This document shows positions 1 to 11,572 of a stretch of 64,000 nucleotides of DNA, one piece after another (position 1 is the first letter of the stretch; each line of letters begins with the position of its first letter). The stretch comes from Punctularia strigosozonata HHB-11173 SS5. Lineage: Eukaryota; Basidiomycota; Agaricomycetes; Corticiales; Punctulariaceae. Made by a program: the position numbers and the translations under genes. The stretch spans positions 2,226,851-2,290,850 of the forward strand of contig NW_006767436.1 in NCBI RefSeq assembly GCF_000264995.1. Direction: 5' to 3'. Below the pieces are notes generated by a model that saw only the letters and a program-made list of their open reading frames with translations, was not told the origin of the DNA and made no database searches.

Positions 1-1343
1 ATCCACACGCCTATTTATGCCCCCTAGCAGTATCTTCGTCAGGGTCTCCACGTTTAGTTGCCCCGCATACGGAGTCGTATCGACCATATCCTGTACGATG
101 CGCGTTAGGGCAAATCACCCCGAACCTACCAAGCTTACCCGGATAGTATGGTTTCTTTGAAGGTCATCATCAAGTTCTTGCAGAAACGCAGCCGCTTCAG
201 GATGATCTCCGATTTGTACGAATTGCACACCAATCTGTCACGTCGGTTCTTCAAATATCTCATCGCTCATCATTCGACAACTCCTACCTGCGTCAACGGG
301 AAGTGCCTTGCGTCTAGGCGCCGAGCAGCTGACACGATGACAGCTTCTGGATCGTCGGCTGCAAACGTATGAGCGCCTGACAGATGTAGCGATGTGGCTC
401 TGGCTAACTCGGTGCCCCGTCCGTCAGTATGATGTAGTTGATGGGTTTGATGCTGTCCAAGGCATGCACGTCGCCCATTTCGTACTGGTCCTTCGCCCTT
501 TCAAGATGGGAAAGGTAGCGTAGTAGCAGTTCCTCGAGTTTCTCCCCAATGGGAGTAACACCAAAAGGCACTACGCCATCGAAAAGTCGCTTGACGTCTG
601 CTTTTTTCTGGCGCACGGTACGTTAGGCGGTCATGCAACCACTACGAAGCATGTCCACTGTCCCACCTTTAAGCCACTGCCAGATTGCGAGGAGTTGAGG
701 AAATACACATCCACACCGTCTGTGTCGTACTTCGCCGCTATCTCAGCAAGTTGCGAAAGAGCTGCCCGCGTCTGACGAAGGTTCTGTTCAGACTGAATCA
801 GGAGCAAGGTAAATGACAGCGCACCTCACTCCAATGGGCACCAGCCATGCTGGACGAATCATCGACAATGATTACGGTGTCGTACTTGTTGAGTGTCTGC
901 AGCGCATCTTCGACCCGGTAGCTGTTCCATCTCCGCGAGGATATGCTACCAGGCGCTGACGCTTCAGCATGGTTAGTAGGTGGCAAGCCCGGGAGTTCAG
1001 CCTCTCTTCTCGATGCAGAGACTCGGAACGGGTTATTCGAGGGATCCCTGGGAGATAATAGAGACTGAGCACGGTCATGGTTCGGGTTCGGACTAGATTG
1101 TAGAGCTGAATCTCGTGTCGAGTGGGTGCAGTCAGTTCTGAGCGCCGCGGAGTAGGGTGGAGGTGCATCTGGCTCTCGGACGATTACGCCAGTGGACCTC
1201 GTTCTGCGATGGGCTTCGTTGGGTCGAGGACTTGAGCGAGCAGCATAAACCGACGCTCGTCGCTGCGCAAAACCGTCCCGGTTATGGGCCTTGAACTTCG
1301 CAACAGAATGCGGTTGCGTGACAGAGGATGAAGTGTTGCCCAT
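1..1343 (-). CDS. vWA-domain protein, 3' end cut by window edge
   Basis: Multi-exon minus-strand gene. The first good ATG is at 1343 and gives MGNTSSS, a fit to the N-myristoylation pattern (Gly2, Ser6), so the protein may be membrane-tethered. About 140 residues of Ser/Pro/Arg-rich low-complexity sequence follow, with a proline stretch (PDAPPPYSA). Then a von Willebrand factor A domain begins: the MIDAS motif DDSSSMAG lies near 850-870, followed by segments such as KYDTDGVDVYFLNS, GVTPIGEKLEELL and YIILTDGAPS. Near the window start the reverse strand still reads QIGVQFVQIGDHPEA and VDTTPYAGQLNVETLTKILL, which matches the end of fungal vWA proteins, so little is missing. Metal-dependent protein binding is the usual role of such domains; the partner is unknown. 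An upstream TTG-started extension is open but was not chosen. Confidence 0.85.
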
Positions 1344-1812
1344 GTTCCTTGGAGAAGGACGGTCATAGGCGGAGGATGATACCAGAGCAGCGTTCAAGAT
1401 ATAAGCAGGGCTTGGCAGTGCATAGGACGCCGTACTGGGGGTATTAGCCCTACGGTGCAGCCCTCATTGCAAGCGTGAGGCTCCAAGGATATCGGTGGGC
1501 GGGAGACTGCCGGTAGGCTGTGCACATCCTTTACGGTATGGACGATTTCAGGCTGTTGTCGACTCTTGTTCGCCGATAAAGCAGGACCACCGAACCAGCG
1601 TTCTATGTAGCGTTAGGGGAAGACCAAAACCAGCCTCGACATATCACAAATACGGCCGCATAGCCTGTGCGAGCACTGTTACATATGTTGCTGTGGCGTG
1701 GTCCATCTGATGAGAACATCACAGAAAGGTGCAATAGGCTGTAGTGATATTTTACTGGCACAAGTACACCGTGCGGTCCTAAATCATCACGATCCCTGTA
1801 GACAGAACTGCC
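1344..1812. other. intergenic region, no gene seen
   Basis: Between the vWA gene start and the stop of the CSN12-like gene. It holds only short open frames without recognisable motifs. It should contain the vWA promoter and the 3' end of the neighbouring transcript. Confidence 0.5.
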
Positions 1813-3550
1813 TCACACAACAGCGAAGGGAGACTGTCGATCCGCCAGTCTCGGGAATGCATTCGTAGCAGCGAGCACCACCATCTGCTTTTCATGGGAT
1901 ACATATCCACGCATAAATCCCTTGTAAATCATGTTAGCAACATAGCACTCGGCCTCCTCCACCGGAACATCCAGATCGCATGAACGCAAAGCAAGATGGA
2001 AGAGTGCAATTGGCATGCGAGTGCTTTTCTGGGATATCACCCACCTATTGCGCAGGGAAGAAGGCTGTTAAATCATCCGCAATCCGGATATACGCTTCGC
2101 AAAGACTCACACTCTGCGAAACAAGCTCCTCATGCACAGTTCGCGAGCTTTTTCCAGCATAAGATGAAGGTTGAGTTCCACCAGCCGCAACTCCCAGCGC
2201 TCTAGAGCCACATCGAAAGATCTTAGATCCCCTAGGCGGATAGCGGCAATGAAGGGAGAAAACATCTCATTCAAGCTTGAGAAGCGCTGTAGCAGTTCGT
2301 GCGTGGGCAAGTGGCCTCGGAGAATTCGGAGTGGAATTAGATAGGTCAGGATACGTCTGTGAACGAGATGAATTGTTACCGGGGTATTCGTAGTGCCTCC
2401 ACTCACTCATGATTCCTAGGAGCGTGAATATGGCAGTTGTAGAAGGCCATTGTGAGTTCTTGCTCTGCCTGCAGCAACACAGTACGTCACAAGTTCTGGT
2501 CAGCATGCATACATGGAGGCAGCCCAAACCTTGGCATAGTCTTCGTTCAAGAAGCTCAACATCCCAACGTAGTACCTGAAAGTAACCTTTGCATCGTTAA
2601 GGCTTGCTTTCCATGTCAGTAATATGCTCCCACCTGATGCGCCTTGGGGTATTCGCTCAAGGCCGGTATTTCAGCGTTGTTTTCCAAGGCACGCAATATG
2701 TTCTTCGATAGCGAGATCCGCTTCACCTAATATCACGTCTCATGTTGAGTTTGAATGTTTGTTCGGATGAAGGACCAACTCGGAAGTACGACTTGAAGAC
2801 TAAGCCCACAATGTAATACACCCCCCACTTGCGAGACTCGCCATATGGTGAGATCCTGCAATTTTACCGATCAAATGGGTCCGAACATACATCAGCGTTG
2901 GCCCTTACCTATCAGTCATGCATAGCCCAAACGCCTTGGAGATTACTCGGGCAGCATCCTCCATGCACTCGGTCTGTTGACTTGTCTGCAAGGCACTGTT
3001 GTCGGCCTGTTGTAGTACGTGAGCGCAGCATCCAGCAACATATGATGTGGTGGGCCAACATCAAAGGCTAGATCTCTAAGGTCGCGTAAAATCGCAAAAA
3101 GTGCTGGTAACGTCCAACCGCTATGCCTCTGCAAGTAACCGTAGAAGTTGCTATGGATATAGACACTTAGCTCAACGCACATCATCCAGTCAGGATCCAC
3201 TCACTCCACAAGGAGTTTCTCTTCTTTGTACGCCTCGGCAGGTCGGTCCTTTGCAACTTGTGCAACCACTAGCGCGTATCGAATAGCGATTTCATCCCAA
3301 GGCTCTTCGAGGCTGCCTTTGTAGTATGACATCGATTGATACTGTCATGGCGCCAACAGACTTCGTTCAGATGAGGGGTAATCGAACGAGTGCATTCGAT
3401 CGGTGTAAGAAAACTGACCGTAGGATTTCGAAGCTCCTTCACGATATCTCTACCGTGCGGGCTTGTGGGCCGTAACAGGAACGCGAGGTTAGGTCCGTTT
3501 TCCGACTGAACAGCTTGCGCCAGTTGTACGAGGAATTTCTGAAACGACAT
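1813..3550 (-). CDS. CSN12: CSN12/PCID2 (Thp1-type) PCI-domain protein
   Basis: Intron-rich minus-strand gene. ATG at 3550 gives MSFQKFLVQLAQAVQSENG; the longer frame to 3574 has only a GTG start. Recognised pieces are LAFLLRPTSPHGRDIVKEL at the N-terminus, RDLRDLAFDVG in the middle, the conserved block RRILTYLIPLRILRGHLP, GDLRSFDVALERWE, and the C-terminal winged-helix part CYVANMIYKGFMRGYVSHEK. These match the CSN12/PCID2/Thp1 family. Members pair with the small protein Sem1/DSS1, in TREX-2 (mRNA export) or beside the COP9 signalosome. The N-terminus looks more like CSN12 homologs than metazoan PCID2, but that choice is by similarity from memory. Divergent from the UPF0652 gene, with 195 bp between start codons. 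Confidence 0.88.
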
Positions 3551-3745
3551 TATTGTCGTTTCTTCTGGGGACACGGTTCAAGACTTGTCACTCGCGGCTG
3601 AAGAATGATCACTGAGTTAACTTACAGTCTCTGTATATACGAGCCAAGGTCAGTTCACTGAAAGACGGGCGTGAACATTGAAAACGAAGGACGGGCGTTC
3701 ACTGCGTGGTTACTTGAGCCCTCTCAATACCTGCAAGCTCCCGGG

Positions 3746-6063
3746 ATGTCCGCGCAACCGGATAGCGATGGGCTCAACTTAGCCAATATTCTGGGAGACA
3801 CCGAAGCGTTCGAAAAAGCTCAAACAGCCGCTCAAGATACTCCCAGCGATGACGAGGATTCAGAAAAAATAGCCCAGGAAGGGTTCTGCATCGAATGCGA
3901 GGGTGCGTCAAGCTGTACGATCACCATGACAGATGATAATCGTTCAGCGCATAGATCAACCTGCTCTACTATACTGTGAGGCTTGTGCAGACGCTTTCTG
4001 CGAAGTATGCTTCGCTGCACAACATCGCAAAGGATCCCGGAAAACGCATTTGGCTCGGACATTGAGTGGCACCAAATCCATCTCCGCGCAAGCGGCTGGT
4101 AGCGCGGCTGGCCGAGGCCCCCTACGGAACGGAGCTGCACACAACGACGACGATGTGTGTCCCTGTCCTCATTTCTACCGCATTCCACATTTCGTGACAT
4201 AAGGGTAGATGGAGATGGATGATGAGCGCACAGCTCTGCCGACGCCCCACGACATTCCCCCTCATGCACTCGGAGCTCAACCTGAGGTTGGATCGAAGGT
4301 CGGCGAGTGGTTCGTTGAGCGCTCCAAATTCATACCAGTGCGCTTGACATTGAGCGAGCGCAAGTATCTTCGCTTGCTTGAGGCGGCCCTCCTCGTCTCT
4401 GAATACACGGATAAAATCGATACACTCGGGTTCGGTTTGTCGAAAGCGAAGCGAATAGTTCATCAGATCCGGGAGTTATGCGCTATATTGTCCGGGTTGG
4501 TCGTCGCAGCAGACTACAAGCAAGGACAGGATCTTTTCTCAGATCGCGACTTCGAAGCAAATTCCGAGTTCTATCAAGACATCTTCGAGTTAGGTCGGAG
4601 GTAATGCCATCAGCTTATTGAGTTGTTGTAACGGAATGAACACGACACCAAGGCATAAGATCATGAACCCAGACAAAATGCGGACAACATACGGGAAGCT
4701 AATATATATGCTTCAAGTAAGAGCTGGGGCTAATCTCAGGATCACTGCCTCTAACAACCCGTTTAGGACAGTCAAAGTACCGATGTCAAGAACCTCCTTA
4801 ACTTTTCATGCGTTCGCCCTATCAAAACGGTTTATTCGGTCTTAGAAGAACACGGAGCGATAGACCTTCTCAAGGATGACCTTATATCTGTTGCTACACA
4901 GGAAATCTACTCTGAAGGCCGCTCCCGTCGCGACATTCAGAAGGACATCAAGGCAAAGGAGCGTGCCATCGAAACCCTTGTTTCTCGCTACGAGCGCAAG
5001 GAATTAAGTCAAGAGAACCTTCGCCAATGTATCTATAGGTTAGTCCCCTTTTTTGTTGGTGATGCGCACATTCAGATCGATGTATCAGCATTGGTGATAA
5101 TCATTCTTTCCTGCGAACGAACCGGGACCCGTGCGATATCATGATCGCATACCTCAAGAAGTACTTCCACCCTACTCAGGCCAACGATAACAAGACCAGT
5201 TTGGCAATCAAGAGCGGCAAAGGAGGCGCACGCCTCTCCCACGATCATAGCAAGCAATATGCATATGTCCTCCAGAGTCTCACGCTTTGGCGCGAAATTC
5301 TTCACGGTATGCTCGTTACCCATCGCTTGTTTCAGCTCATTGACATAACAAAGAAATGTTTCATCTCTGGTCGCTTGCGGAGCAGGATCTATTATCGGAG
5401 AGCATATCCTACCGTCTTCGTGACACTGGGCAGGGCCTTAATCGCATCCAAGCTGCACCCAAGACTTCGCGAATGATGCACGTCATTCTCAATCGTGCGC
5501 AGCGGAGTATCGGTAGCTGGGTGGGCAGCTCGGTCATTCACATGGGTGATCACAATGTTCCGAATGCTCTTATGTTCATTGGCAAGTCGTTCTCCTCGGA
5601 TGTCGACCTGGTTTCGTTACATTGATTATGGTGAACAGACAAATATTCCCAAATATACCGCATCTTACTGCCAATATGCAATACACTATCCAAGATATCC
5701 GATCTTGCTAAGATTCCAGCACTGCAGTCTTATCTGGAAGATGAGTTTGGGTCGGTCGAGAACGCAACGTTAGCTATTCTCGGTGACTTCTTCCGCCATG
5801 GCTTTGATGGATCGGGTAAGCCGGATGTCGGACCCGGCGTAAATGACGACCTCATCTTGTTTTATTTAGGCGCAGACAACTTTTTCGACGCGGGATCATG
5901 TATCGATGGCCGCCTAACCAGTGCCTGGAATTGGTGCTCCACAATAGAAAAGAAGCGATACTTTCCGATATTTCTGCTCACTGGTGTGTTACACATTGTC
6001 TGTCATATGATATCATAATTGACGCCGTCTGCAGGATTCCATGGCTTCGATGGAGATTGGTGA
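3746..6063 (+). CDS. UPF0652 / DUF2009 family protein with B-box-like zinc finger
   Basis: Plus-strand gene with about ten exons. ATG 3746 (MSAQPDSDGLNLANILGDTE) was chosen because the upstream in-frame start is only GTG. After an acidic stretch comes a Cys/His cluster: FCIECE in exon 1, joined through an intron to DQPALLYCEACADAFCEVCF and then AAQHRKGSRKTH. The spacing resembles a B-box-type zinc finger. The rest is the DUF2009 region: VGEWFVERSKFIPVRLTLSE, KIMNPDKMRTTYGKLIYMLQ, VRPIKTVYSVLEEHGA, GRSRRDIQKDIKAKERAI, IGSWVGSSVIHMGDHNVPNA, and a C-terminus rich in aromatics ending GFHGFDGDW. The family is conserved in fungi, plants and protists but has no settled function that I know of. It ends 19 bp before the stop of the convergent GNAT-like gene. 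Confidence 0.88.
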
Positions 6064-6082
6064 ACATCTCGCACATGTACCA

Positions 6083-6661
6083 CTAGATTACATTGCTATC
6101 TGTCTCTCTCTTGGAAACACGGATAAGCTGTACCTTTCCATGTCCCAGGTCTCTTTCCACTTGCCATCCCCGTTTCGTCAACCATATCCACATTTCCCCA
6201 AACACCTCCGGGAAAGTGCATATCGTCACTACATCCAAACCGTCTAGTTCATGCAGCATCATGTCCAAGCAGCCGCGTCTGCGCATGTCCTCCCTCACCC
6301 CTGCCAACCAAACATGCATGCTCGTCTTCACGCCCTGCGGGTGTTCGCTTGGCGTTATGTCCAGTGGTGGGTGATGCGAACGAGGATAGACACAAAGTAC
6401 TGCGATCGGCTCCGAAGGATTGTTCACCAATGTGAGATATATGATGAAGGATGAAGGATGATCGAGTCGCTCTCTCCACATCGTCTCGCGCTCGAATGTG
6501 CGAGGAGACGCCGATGGATCTCTTGGGAATATTGATCGGGATAGCGACATAAGTGCCGGTAGGATTGTCTCTAGTTGCTGGCACAAATTTGTGAGACGGT
6601 TGAGAAAAAAATCTGGATTTGTCATGGAAGCGTCTTGAACAATGTCTTGAATGATCGCCAT
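6083..6661 (-). CDS. GNAT-like acetyltransferase-fold protein
   Basis: Single-exon minus-strand gene of 192 codons with a clear ATG at 6661. The middle and C-terminal parts look like the core of a GNAT fold: a strand with PIAVLCVYPRSHHPP, then MHVWLAGVREDMRRRGCLDM, where V-R-x-D-x-R-R-R-G-C resembles the acetyl-CoA pyrophosphate loop (R/Q-x-x-G-x-G/A), then FGEMWIWLTKRGWQVERDLG, the usual aromatic region near the end. The substrate cannot be told. The N-terminal 60 residues are helical and not recognised. It is convergent with the UPF0652 gene, so their 3' UTRs must overlap. An additional 5' exon upstream is possible. Confidence 0.65.
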   Translation of the reverse strand: MAIIQDIVQDASMTNPDFFLNRLTNLCQQLETILPALMSLSRSIFPRDPSASPRTFERETMWRERLDHPSSFIIYLTLVNNPSEPIAVLCVYPRSHHPPLDITPSEHPQGVKTSMHVWLAGVREDMRRRGCLDMMLHELDGLDVVTICTFPEVFGEMWIWLTKRGWQVERDLGHGKVQLIRVSKRETDSNVI

Positions 6662-7132
6662 TTGAGCTGCGGTGACCGTGAAGACGATGAGTTACATAAA
6701 CTGGGCGCTAAGACAAGAAAGCTTCCGCGCCAGTGTGCCTCCATCATCGGCACCGCTTTGCTGGATATTTGAGTGTACGTACATAGTGGGTAAACTTGAT
6801 TATATAGCTCAGAAGGGCGACTCGATGCCAGTGGAACACTGATGATGATGAGTCCTTGTTATTACGTGTTTATGAGTAATATACATCAGGATAAGTAAGT
6901 GGTTTTCAGCGAATTATTAGAACTGAAAACAACGCACATAGACCCGGTAACAAGCTCTTGGTCATCTGAGACAGCTCACTGAGCTCAGCTGGCGCCTCGC
7001 ATCCCACCAAACCACGGTAAAATACTGACACATCCGGTCTTGCATCGACTGTCCCCAATGCTACAAATCGGATTTGTGGATTACATACATATCGAGAGAT
7101 ACATCACCTAACCCTGATATTATTCACGAATG
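6662..7132. other. intergenic region, no gene seen
   Basis: AT-richer stretch between the GNAT-like gene start and the eIF3m stop. No motif-bearing frame was found. It probably holds the promoter of the GNAT-like gene and the eIF3m 3' UTR. Confidence 0.5.
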
Positions 7133-8727
7133 TCAAGCGGTATCCTGCGCCACCGCCGTGCCCACTGAATCCTCTTTATTATCTTTCTCCTTGACCACGA
7201 CAACGGGCGCTTTCTTCTGAGTGGCGCGTGCCGTTGAAACCACTTGCAGGACGGAGGAAAGACCTTGCTTCCAGGCTACCAAGCGCGATTCGAGTACCTC
7301 CCACTGAGCCCGCTCAAATGTCCGTGCCTTGGCACGGATAACACGCAGCGTTTGTGATGTTTGCGAGAGTTTGCCAGTCAACAGTTGGGCACGTATCACT
7401 GTATGGTCATGAGAGCCCGCGTCGATTGCAGCAGGGAGCGCCAAAATGCCAAGTGACATACCGTCGATTACCCATCTCTCTACCTCAGAAGGTTCAATTT
7501 GCAGAGCGGAGGCTATTGTGGAGTAGGAAATGTCCTTGCCAGCATTTTGGAAGCACAGGGAGGCAAGTGTCAGTAATCGCACTTTGCGTTCAAGCTGGGC
7601 GCGATCAAGGCCTTTGTAAAGTTAGAAAAATCGATGAATTTCATGTCGAAGAGTCAACGAGCTTACCGTACGTCGCGAAAGTCGCGTTGTGGCTTTCTGC
7701 CCAAGCATTGAATTCCGGAAAACCGTCGTTGAGGAAAATGTGCAGGAGGGAGAAGAGTTCGTGGTCCTTTGCTGCTAGCACGGCATCTATTTTGAACAAT
7801 GGGTCGAAGTTGAAAATGGAGGGTAGCCGAAGAGCCTGTGCAATCGCGTCGATTGCCGCAGTTTTCGCGGCAGGAGAAGATGCGGGCAGGGACTGCAGAT
7901 ACGACAGAATGTAGTCGTACGAGGCTTCGCTAGAAAACCATCGTTCATATTGAAGTCGCAGGGCAGCAGCTGCATACGCACGGTTCATTGACATATGTGT
8001 CTGCAAGTCCTTTCCAGAACTCGCTCTTCTCCTCTGTGCTGATTTCCCACTCCGAGAGCCATCTTTCGATAACCGCCTGCGATTCGCGAATTTCAGCGAG
8101 GTCCCCAGTTATGCTTGCCACTCGAAGGATGGCATTGTATACGGGGAGGCGCAATGCCGATCGTCGTGGAAGTGCATTAAACAGATTGGATAGGCTAAAA
8201 ACTGCTGTTAGGAAGGCGTCGCAGGTAGGGAACGGAATCTTACACGCGATATTTGATCGATTCATCTGCTGAATGGGCCGAAGAGATTACGTGCAAGAGC
8301 GTAGTAACATGGGCTTTGGTCTCAGCAGAGTTGACAGGCCATAATGATAATAGATGTGCGAAGAGAAGGTTGAAAAATCCCTCCATCTCTGAGAAGCAGA
8401 CTTTAACATCATCGTTGATGTCTGGTACCATCACGCACCTTTTTCAGACCCGTCGCCTAGCGTCTTCACCTCTCCTAAAACCTTTTGGAAGACAGTCCTT
8501 CGTCGCTGTTCATGTTCCGCATCAGAGCCTTGGGCTTCAAGGGCGTCTTGGAAGGGCTTGAGGAATGCTGCCTGTTCTTCCTCTGACTTATCCCGTCCAA
8601 TGTATAGGACGAGTTCTTGGATCTATGAAAATCTGTTGAGCGCTTTCAAAGAACATCGTGCCTTATCCCCGACCTGTTCTTCGAAAGTACCCTCCGTGAA
8701 TATGGACACCGAATCTGATGCAGTCAT
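7133..8727 (-). CDS. eIF3m: eukaryotic translation initiation factor 3 subunit M
   Basis: Minus-strand gene with several short introns. The start at 8727 lies in CCACCATGA, a strong initiation context, and gives MTASDSVSIFTEGTFEEQ. It continues through YIGRDKSEEEQAAFLKPFQD, LSNLFNALPRRSALRLPVYN, and an alpha-helical repeat region ending in the PCI/winged-helix domain: MRLLTLASLCFQNAGKDISY, IEPSEVERWVIDGMSLGILA, GKLSQTSQTLRVIRAKARTF, WEVLESRLVAWKQGLSSVL. These are hallmark eIF3m sequences. The protein is one of the PCI subunits of the eIF3 octamer that loads mRNA on the 40S ribosome in the cytoplasm. A Lys-rich tail (KKAPVVVVKEKDNKEDS) follows. Divergent from the Hep59 gene with 113 bp between start codons. 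Confidence 0.93.
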
Positions 8728-8840
8728 GGTGGAAAGTAAGTCTTGTGTGCGCTATGTAGAAAACTTAGGGTTAGGACCACTGTAAGGCCAACTCTGCCAA
8801 CCCCACAGTTCAGGCTCAGCAGACTCTCTCAGGCTTTCTC

Positions 8841-10023
8841 ATGATCAAAAGGCGAAACCGACCGCATCAGCCCGTACGCGCAATTGCTCCTCGGGATGGG
8901 GAGAATGAGGCGGCCGAAGTACAAGACGAAGCCGGCGACGAGGAGCTAGGGTCTGCTTCATCCTTCGCACTTTGTTGTTTATGTGTTCAATCTTCCTCAG
9001 CATATCTGATCTCATCGAGCTCCGGAAACTGAGGCGTGCGCGGGAGGGCATCGATGCCACAAAACTCACCGTCGGAGATGCGAAGAAAAGGCGCAAGAAG
9101 AAACAAGGGGAAGACGAGTCAACCGTCGATTCTGGCGGATTGAAGGCAGGAGCTGCCCTAGACAAGGATCACGACGACGAAGATGAGTGAGTCCTGATTT
9201 CAGCTACATTATTGTTCCGCTGTGTTTCACTGTGACCAGAGAAGACGACAAAGAGGCGAAGGCGCGACGAGCCGTCCGTACCAGTAATTTTACCCAGCAA
9301 ACGAACACCCTGGATGTCGATAGACACATGTCGGTCGCGATACACTCATATTTAACGACATTTTCACTCGAGCTTGATAGGATGGCATATATCGAAGAGA
9401 ATATGGCCAAACTCAGAGGCGCGAAGCGGGAAGAGAAGAGCGACGATCCAGCGGATCCGTATGCCGAGCTAAATCGACTGGCAGACAGATACAAATTCTC
9501 CAAAAAGAACGAGAAGGAAGAGGAAGGGAACGTGACGAATAGCTTGGCGATGCTCACCGCAATCCCAGAAGTGGACCTGGGCATGGAGTAAGTCGACTGC
9601 CCCCCAATATCAAATACCAGCTGAGATTTCATTGAGTGCTCGTCTCAAAAACATCGAGGAGACCGAAAGAGCAAAACGGATTGTCGCTGAGGAACGGAAG
9701 GATAACCGAAGGAAACGCGAGGACGAGGAGCAGATTCCCGGTTCCAGATGTTAGTTCGGTGGCTTCGCTGCTAAGCACGAATCTGATATCTGTCCGCGCA
9801 GTCTACCGGCCAAACCATAACGCAAAGACGGACGCTGAGATTCTGCGGAATGCCAAGCTGGAAGCTATGGGGCTTCCACCGCAGGAAGAAAATCGGCGAC
9901 CGCACAATGAACGAACACAAATGGCAACAGACGAGATGGTTTGTCGTTATGTTCTTTATGTTGACATCTTAATGATTGCCCGCTCAGGTGATGGAGCGAT
10001 TCAAGAAAAGGATGAAAAGATGA
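8841..10023 (+). CDS. Hep59/Tls1-family (C9orf78-like) splicing factor
   Basis: Plus-strand gene with about six exons. The start ATG 8841 gives MIKRRNRPHQPVRAIAP and the stop is TGA 10021-10023 after VMERFKKRMKR. Order of conserved blocks: LIELRKLRRAREGIDATKL, a basic KKRRKKKQGED stretch, the Hep_59 core (SNFTQQTNTLDVDRHM, MAYIEENMAKLRGAKREE), ADRYKFSKKNEKEEEGN, SLAMLTAIPEVDLGME, then FYRPNHNAKTDAEIL. This matches the Hep59 family: human C9orf78 and fission yeast Tls1, which bind the Brr2 helicase in the spliceosome and affect splice-site choice and telomere silencing. The protein is small, highly charged and probably mostly disordered and nuclear. Confidence 0.87.
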
Positions 10024-10229
10024 TAATAGGCTGTAGTATACTCATGATTGTTTTCTGTACGTGGACATGCTTTGCGCTTGATATGGATATGCAGTGGAAC
10101 TAGGCACTCTTAGTTTATTCATTCAGCAGTGCACTCAACAACACCGACACTCCGGTCGCATACACATGTACAAGGGAGACAGCAAACAAGAATCCACGAT
10201 AAACCACAGGCTCTCGTATGTACTGATCC

Positions 10230-11572
10230 TTAGAAGTCCGCAGGAGGAGTAACAAGAGCATAATGAGTGTCAGGCGCGGTTTGCGATGCGTTGGTCACGC
10301 TCGTTGATGGCGTCTCGTGGACGGGCAGTTCAGCCGTGCTTTCCGACCACTGCGTCTCGAAGGAGCGTCGCGGTGGTAGCGATGTCGCGAGCGACTCCGG
10401 TGCGCGAAGACCACCTCTCCGGAGGCGCGGCGCGCTACTGCCTGAAGAAAGATTCGCCGGACGAGTCAACATGGTGTGGATAGACGGAAGTGATTGTTGA
10501 TACAGACTGGGTCGTGAAGATGAGGCTTCGTGGCCGGTACCTGACTGGATCTCCGCATCATGCAAAGCGGTTGTCCGCATGCTAGGCGGGTCATCGGATG
10601 TATTAACCTCCTCAGATCGCTGGGATCTGCTGAACGGGGAAGGTCTCCCAGCAGGTGAAAGCCTCGTACGAGATGCATAGGACGACCTGTCGGAATTGGA
10701 AGGTTCAGATAAATGATTGCGCTCTGCCTCAAATTCCCGAGACTCGTGGCGGCGCTGGAGACTATGGGCCTCGAACTCGAATGGTCGATTCCGAGAATTG
10801 CGTCGAAGGGATGTCTGTCGGGTGAGGCTCGTTGATAGACTTCTCGACGAACCCAGAGCCCATGTGCTGCGTGGCCTTGGTAGTGATGGGTGGAGATTCG
10901 AGCGTGTCGATGCTGAGCCTGAGCGGGGAGGTCCAGTTGAGCGGCTCGGCTCCTGGCTCATAGCATCGTAGAGCGCGGAAGTAGTGTTGGTGGCACCATC
11001 AAGGATAGAACCGAAGTCCTCTCCTTCGTCTTCGTCATCCATTCCCATTTCCTCTGGGGGGTCCGTGAGGTATTCGGTAAGGAGGCCGCCCGTGGACAGG
11101 TGGCTATGTCGCAGATGACCAGAAGGACGGTGAATGCAATGTGGCGATCCCAAAGCGCGCAAGGTGGTAGCGGTACGCTCAGCAATTAGGCGATGATCCG
11201 CGCGACTGCGCCGTTCACGACGATCCGCAAGTTCCTGGAGAAGGTCAGTGACTACGGCACGCTGCAAACCGGCCATGCACACCTTGACCAACACCTCTAT
11301 CATGGTTGCCGTGAACGCGTCCGACGTGTCAAGGTCCTCCACTAAGGTTTCGTAACTGATCACGGGCTCCCCTTTCTCCAAGCTGAGACGTTTACAAGCT
11401 CCAGCACTATGTAGATACACTTTCAGCGCTCGTGCAGCAGAATAAGAGCGTGCAGGACGGACACTAATGTCTTCATCTTGTGTGTGAAGACGTCGTCATG
11501 ATACTCGAGAGTCCTAGAGCATGTGTGAGTCGTTGTTACATGCAAATGACCGCAGACAGACCATTTGCCCAT
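10230..11572 (-). CDS. serine/arginine-rich protein of unknown function
   Basis: Not recognised. The largest exon spans 10230-11420 and ends with HYALVTPPADF. Its first 100 codons look folded and helical (CKRLSLEKGEPVISYETLVE, FTATMIEVLVKVCMAGLQRA, VTDLLQELADRRERRSRAD). The rest, about 270 residues, is a low-complexity tail rich in Ser, Arg and Pro, including an acidic patch (MGMDDEDEGEDFGS). An upstream segment encoding VFTHKMKTLVSVLHALILLHE belongs to it. The join to the main exon and the start at 11572 (MGKW) are uncertain because more than one short intron would be needed. The tail could be a target for phosphorylation, but that is inference. Possible alternative: an adaptor or regulator with a helical N-terminal domain. 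Confidence 0.6.
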
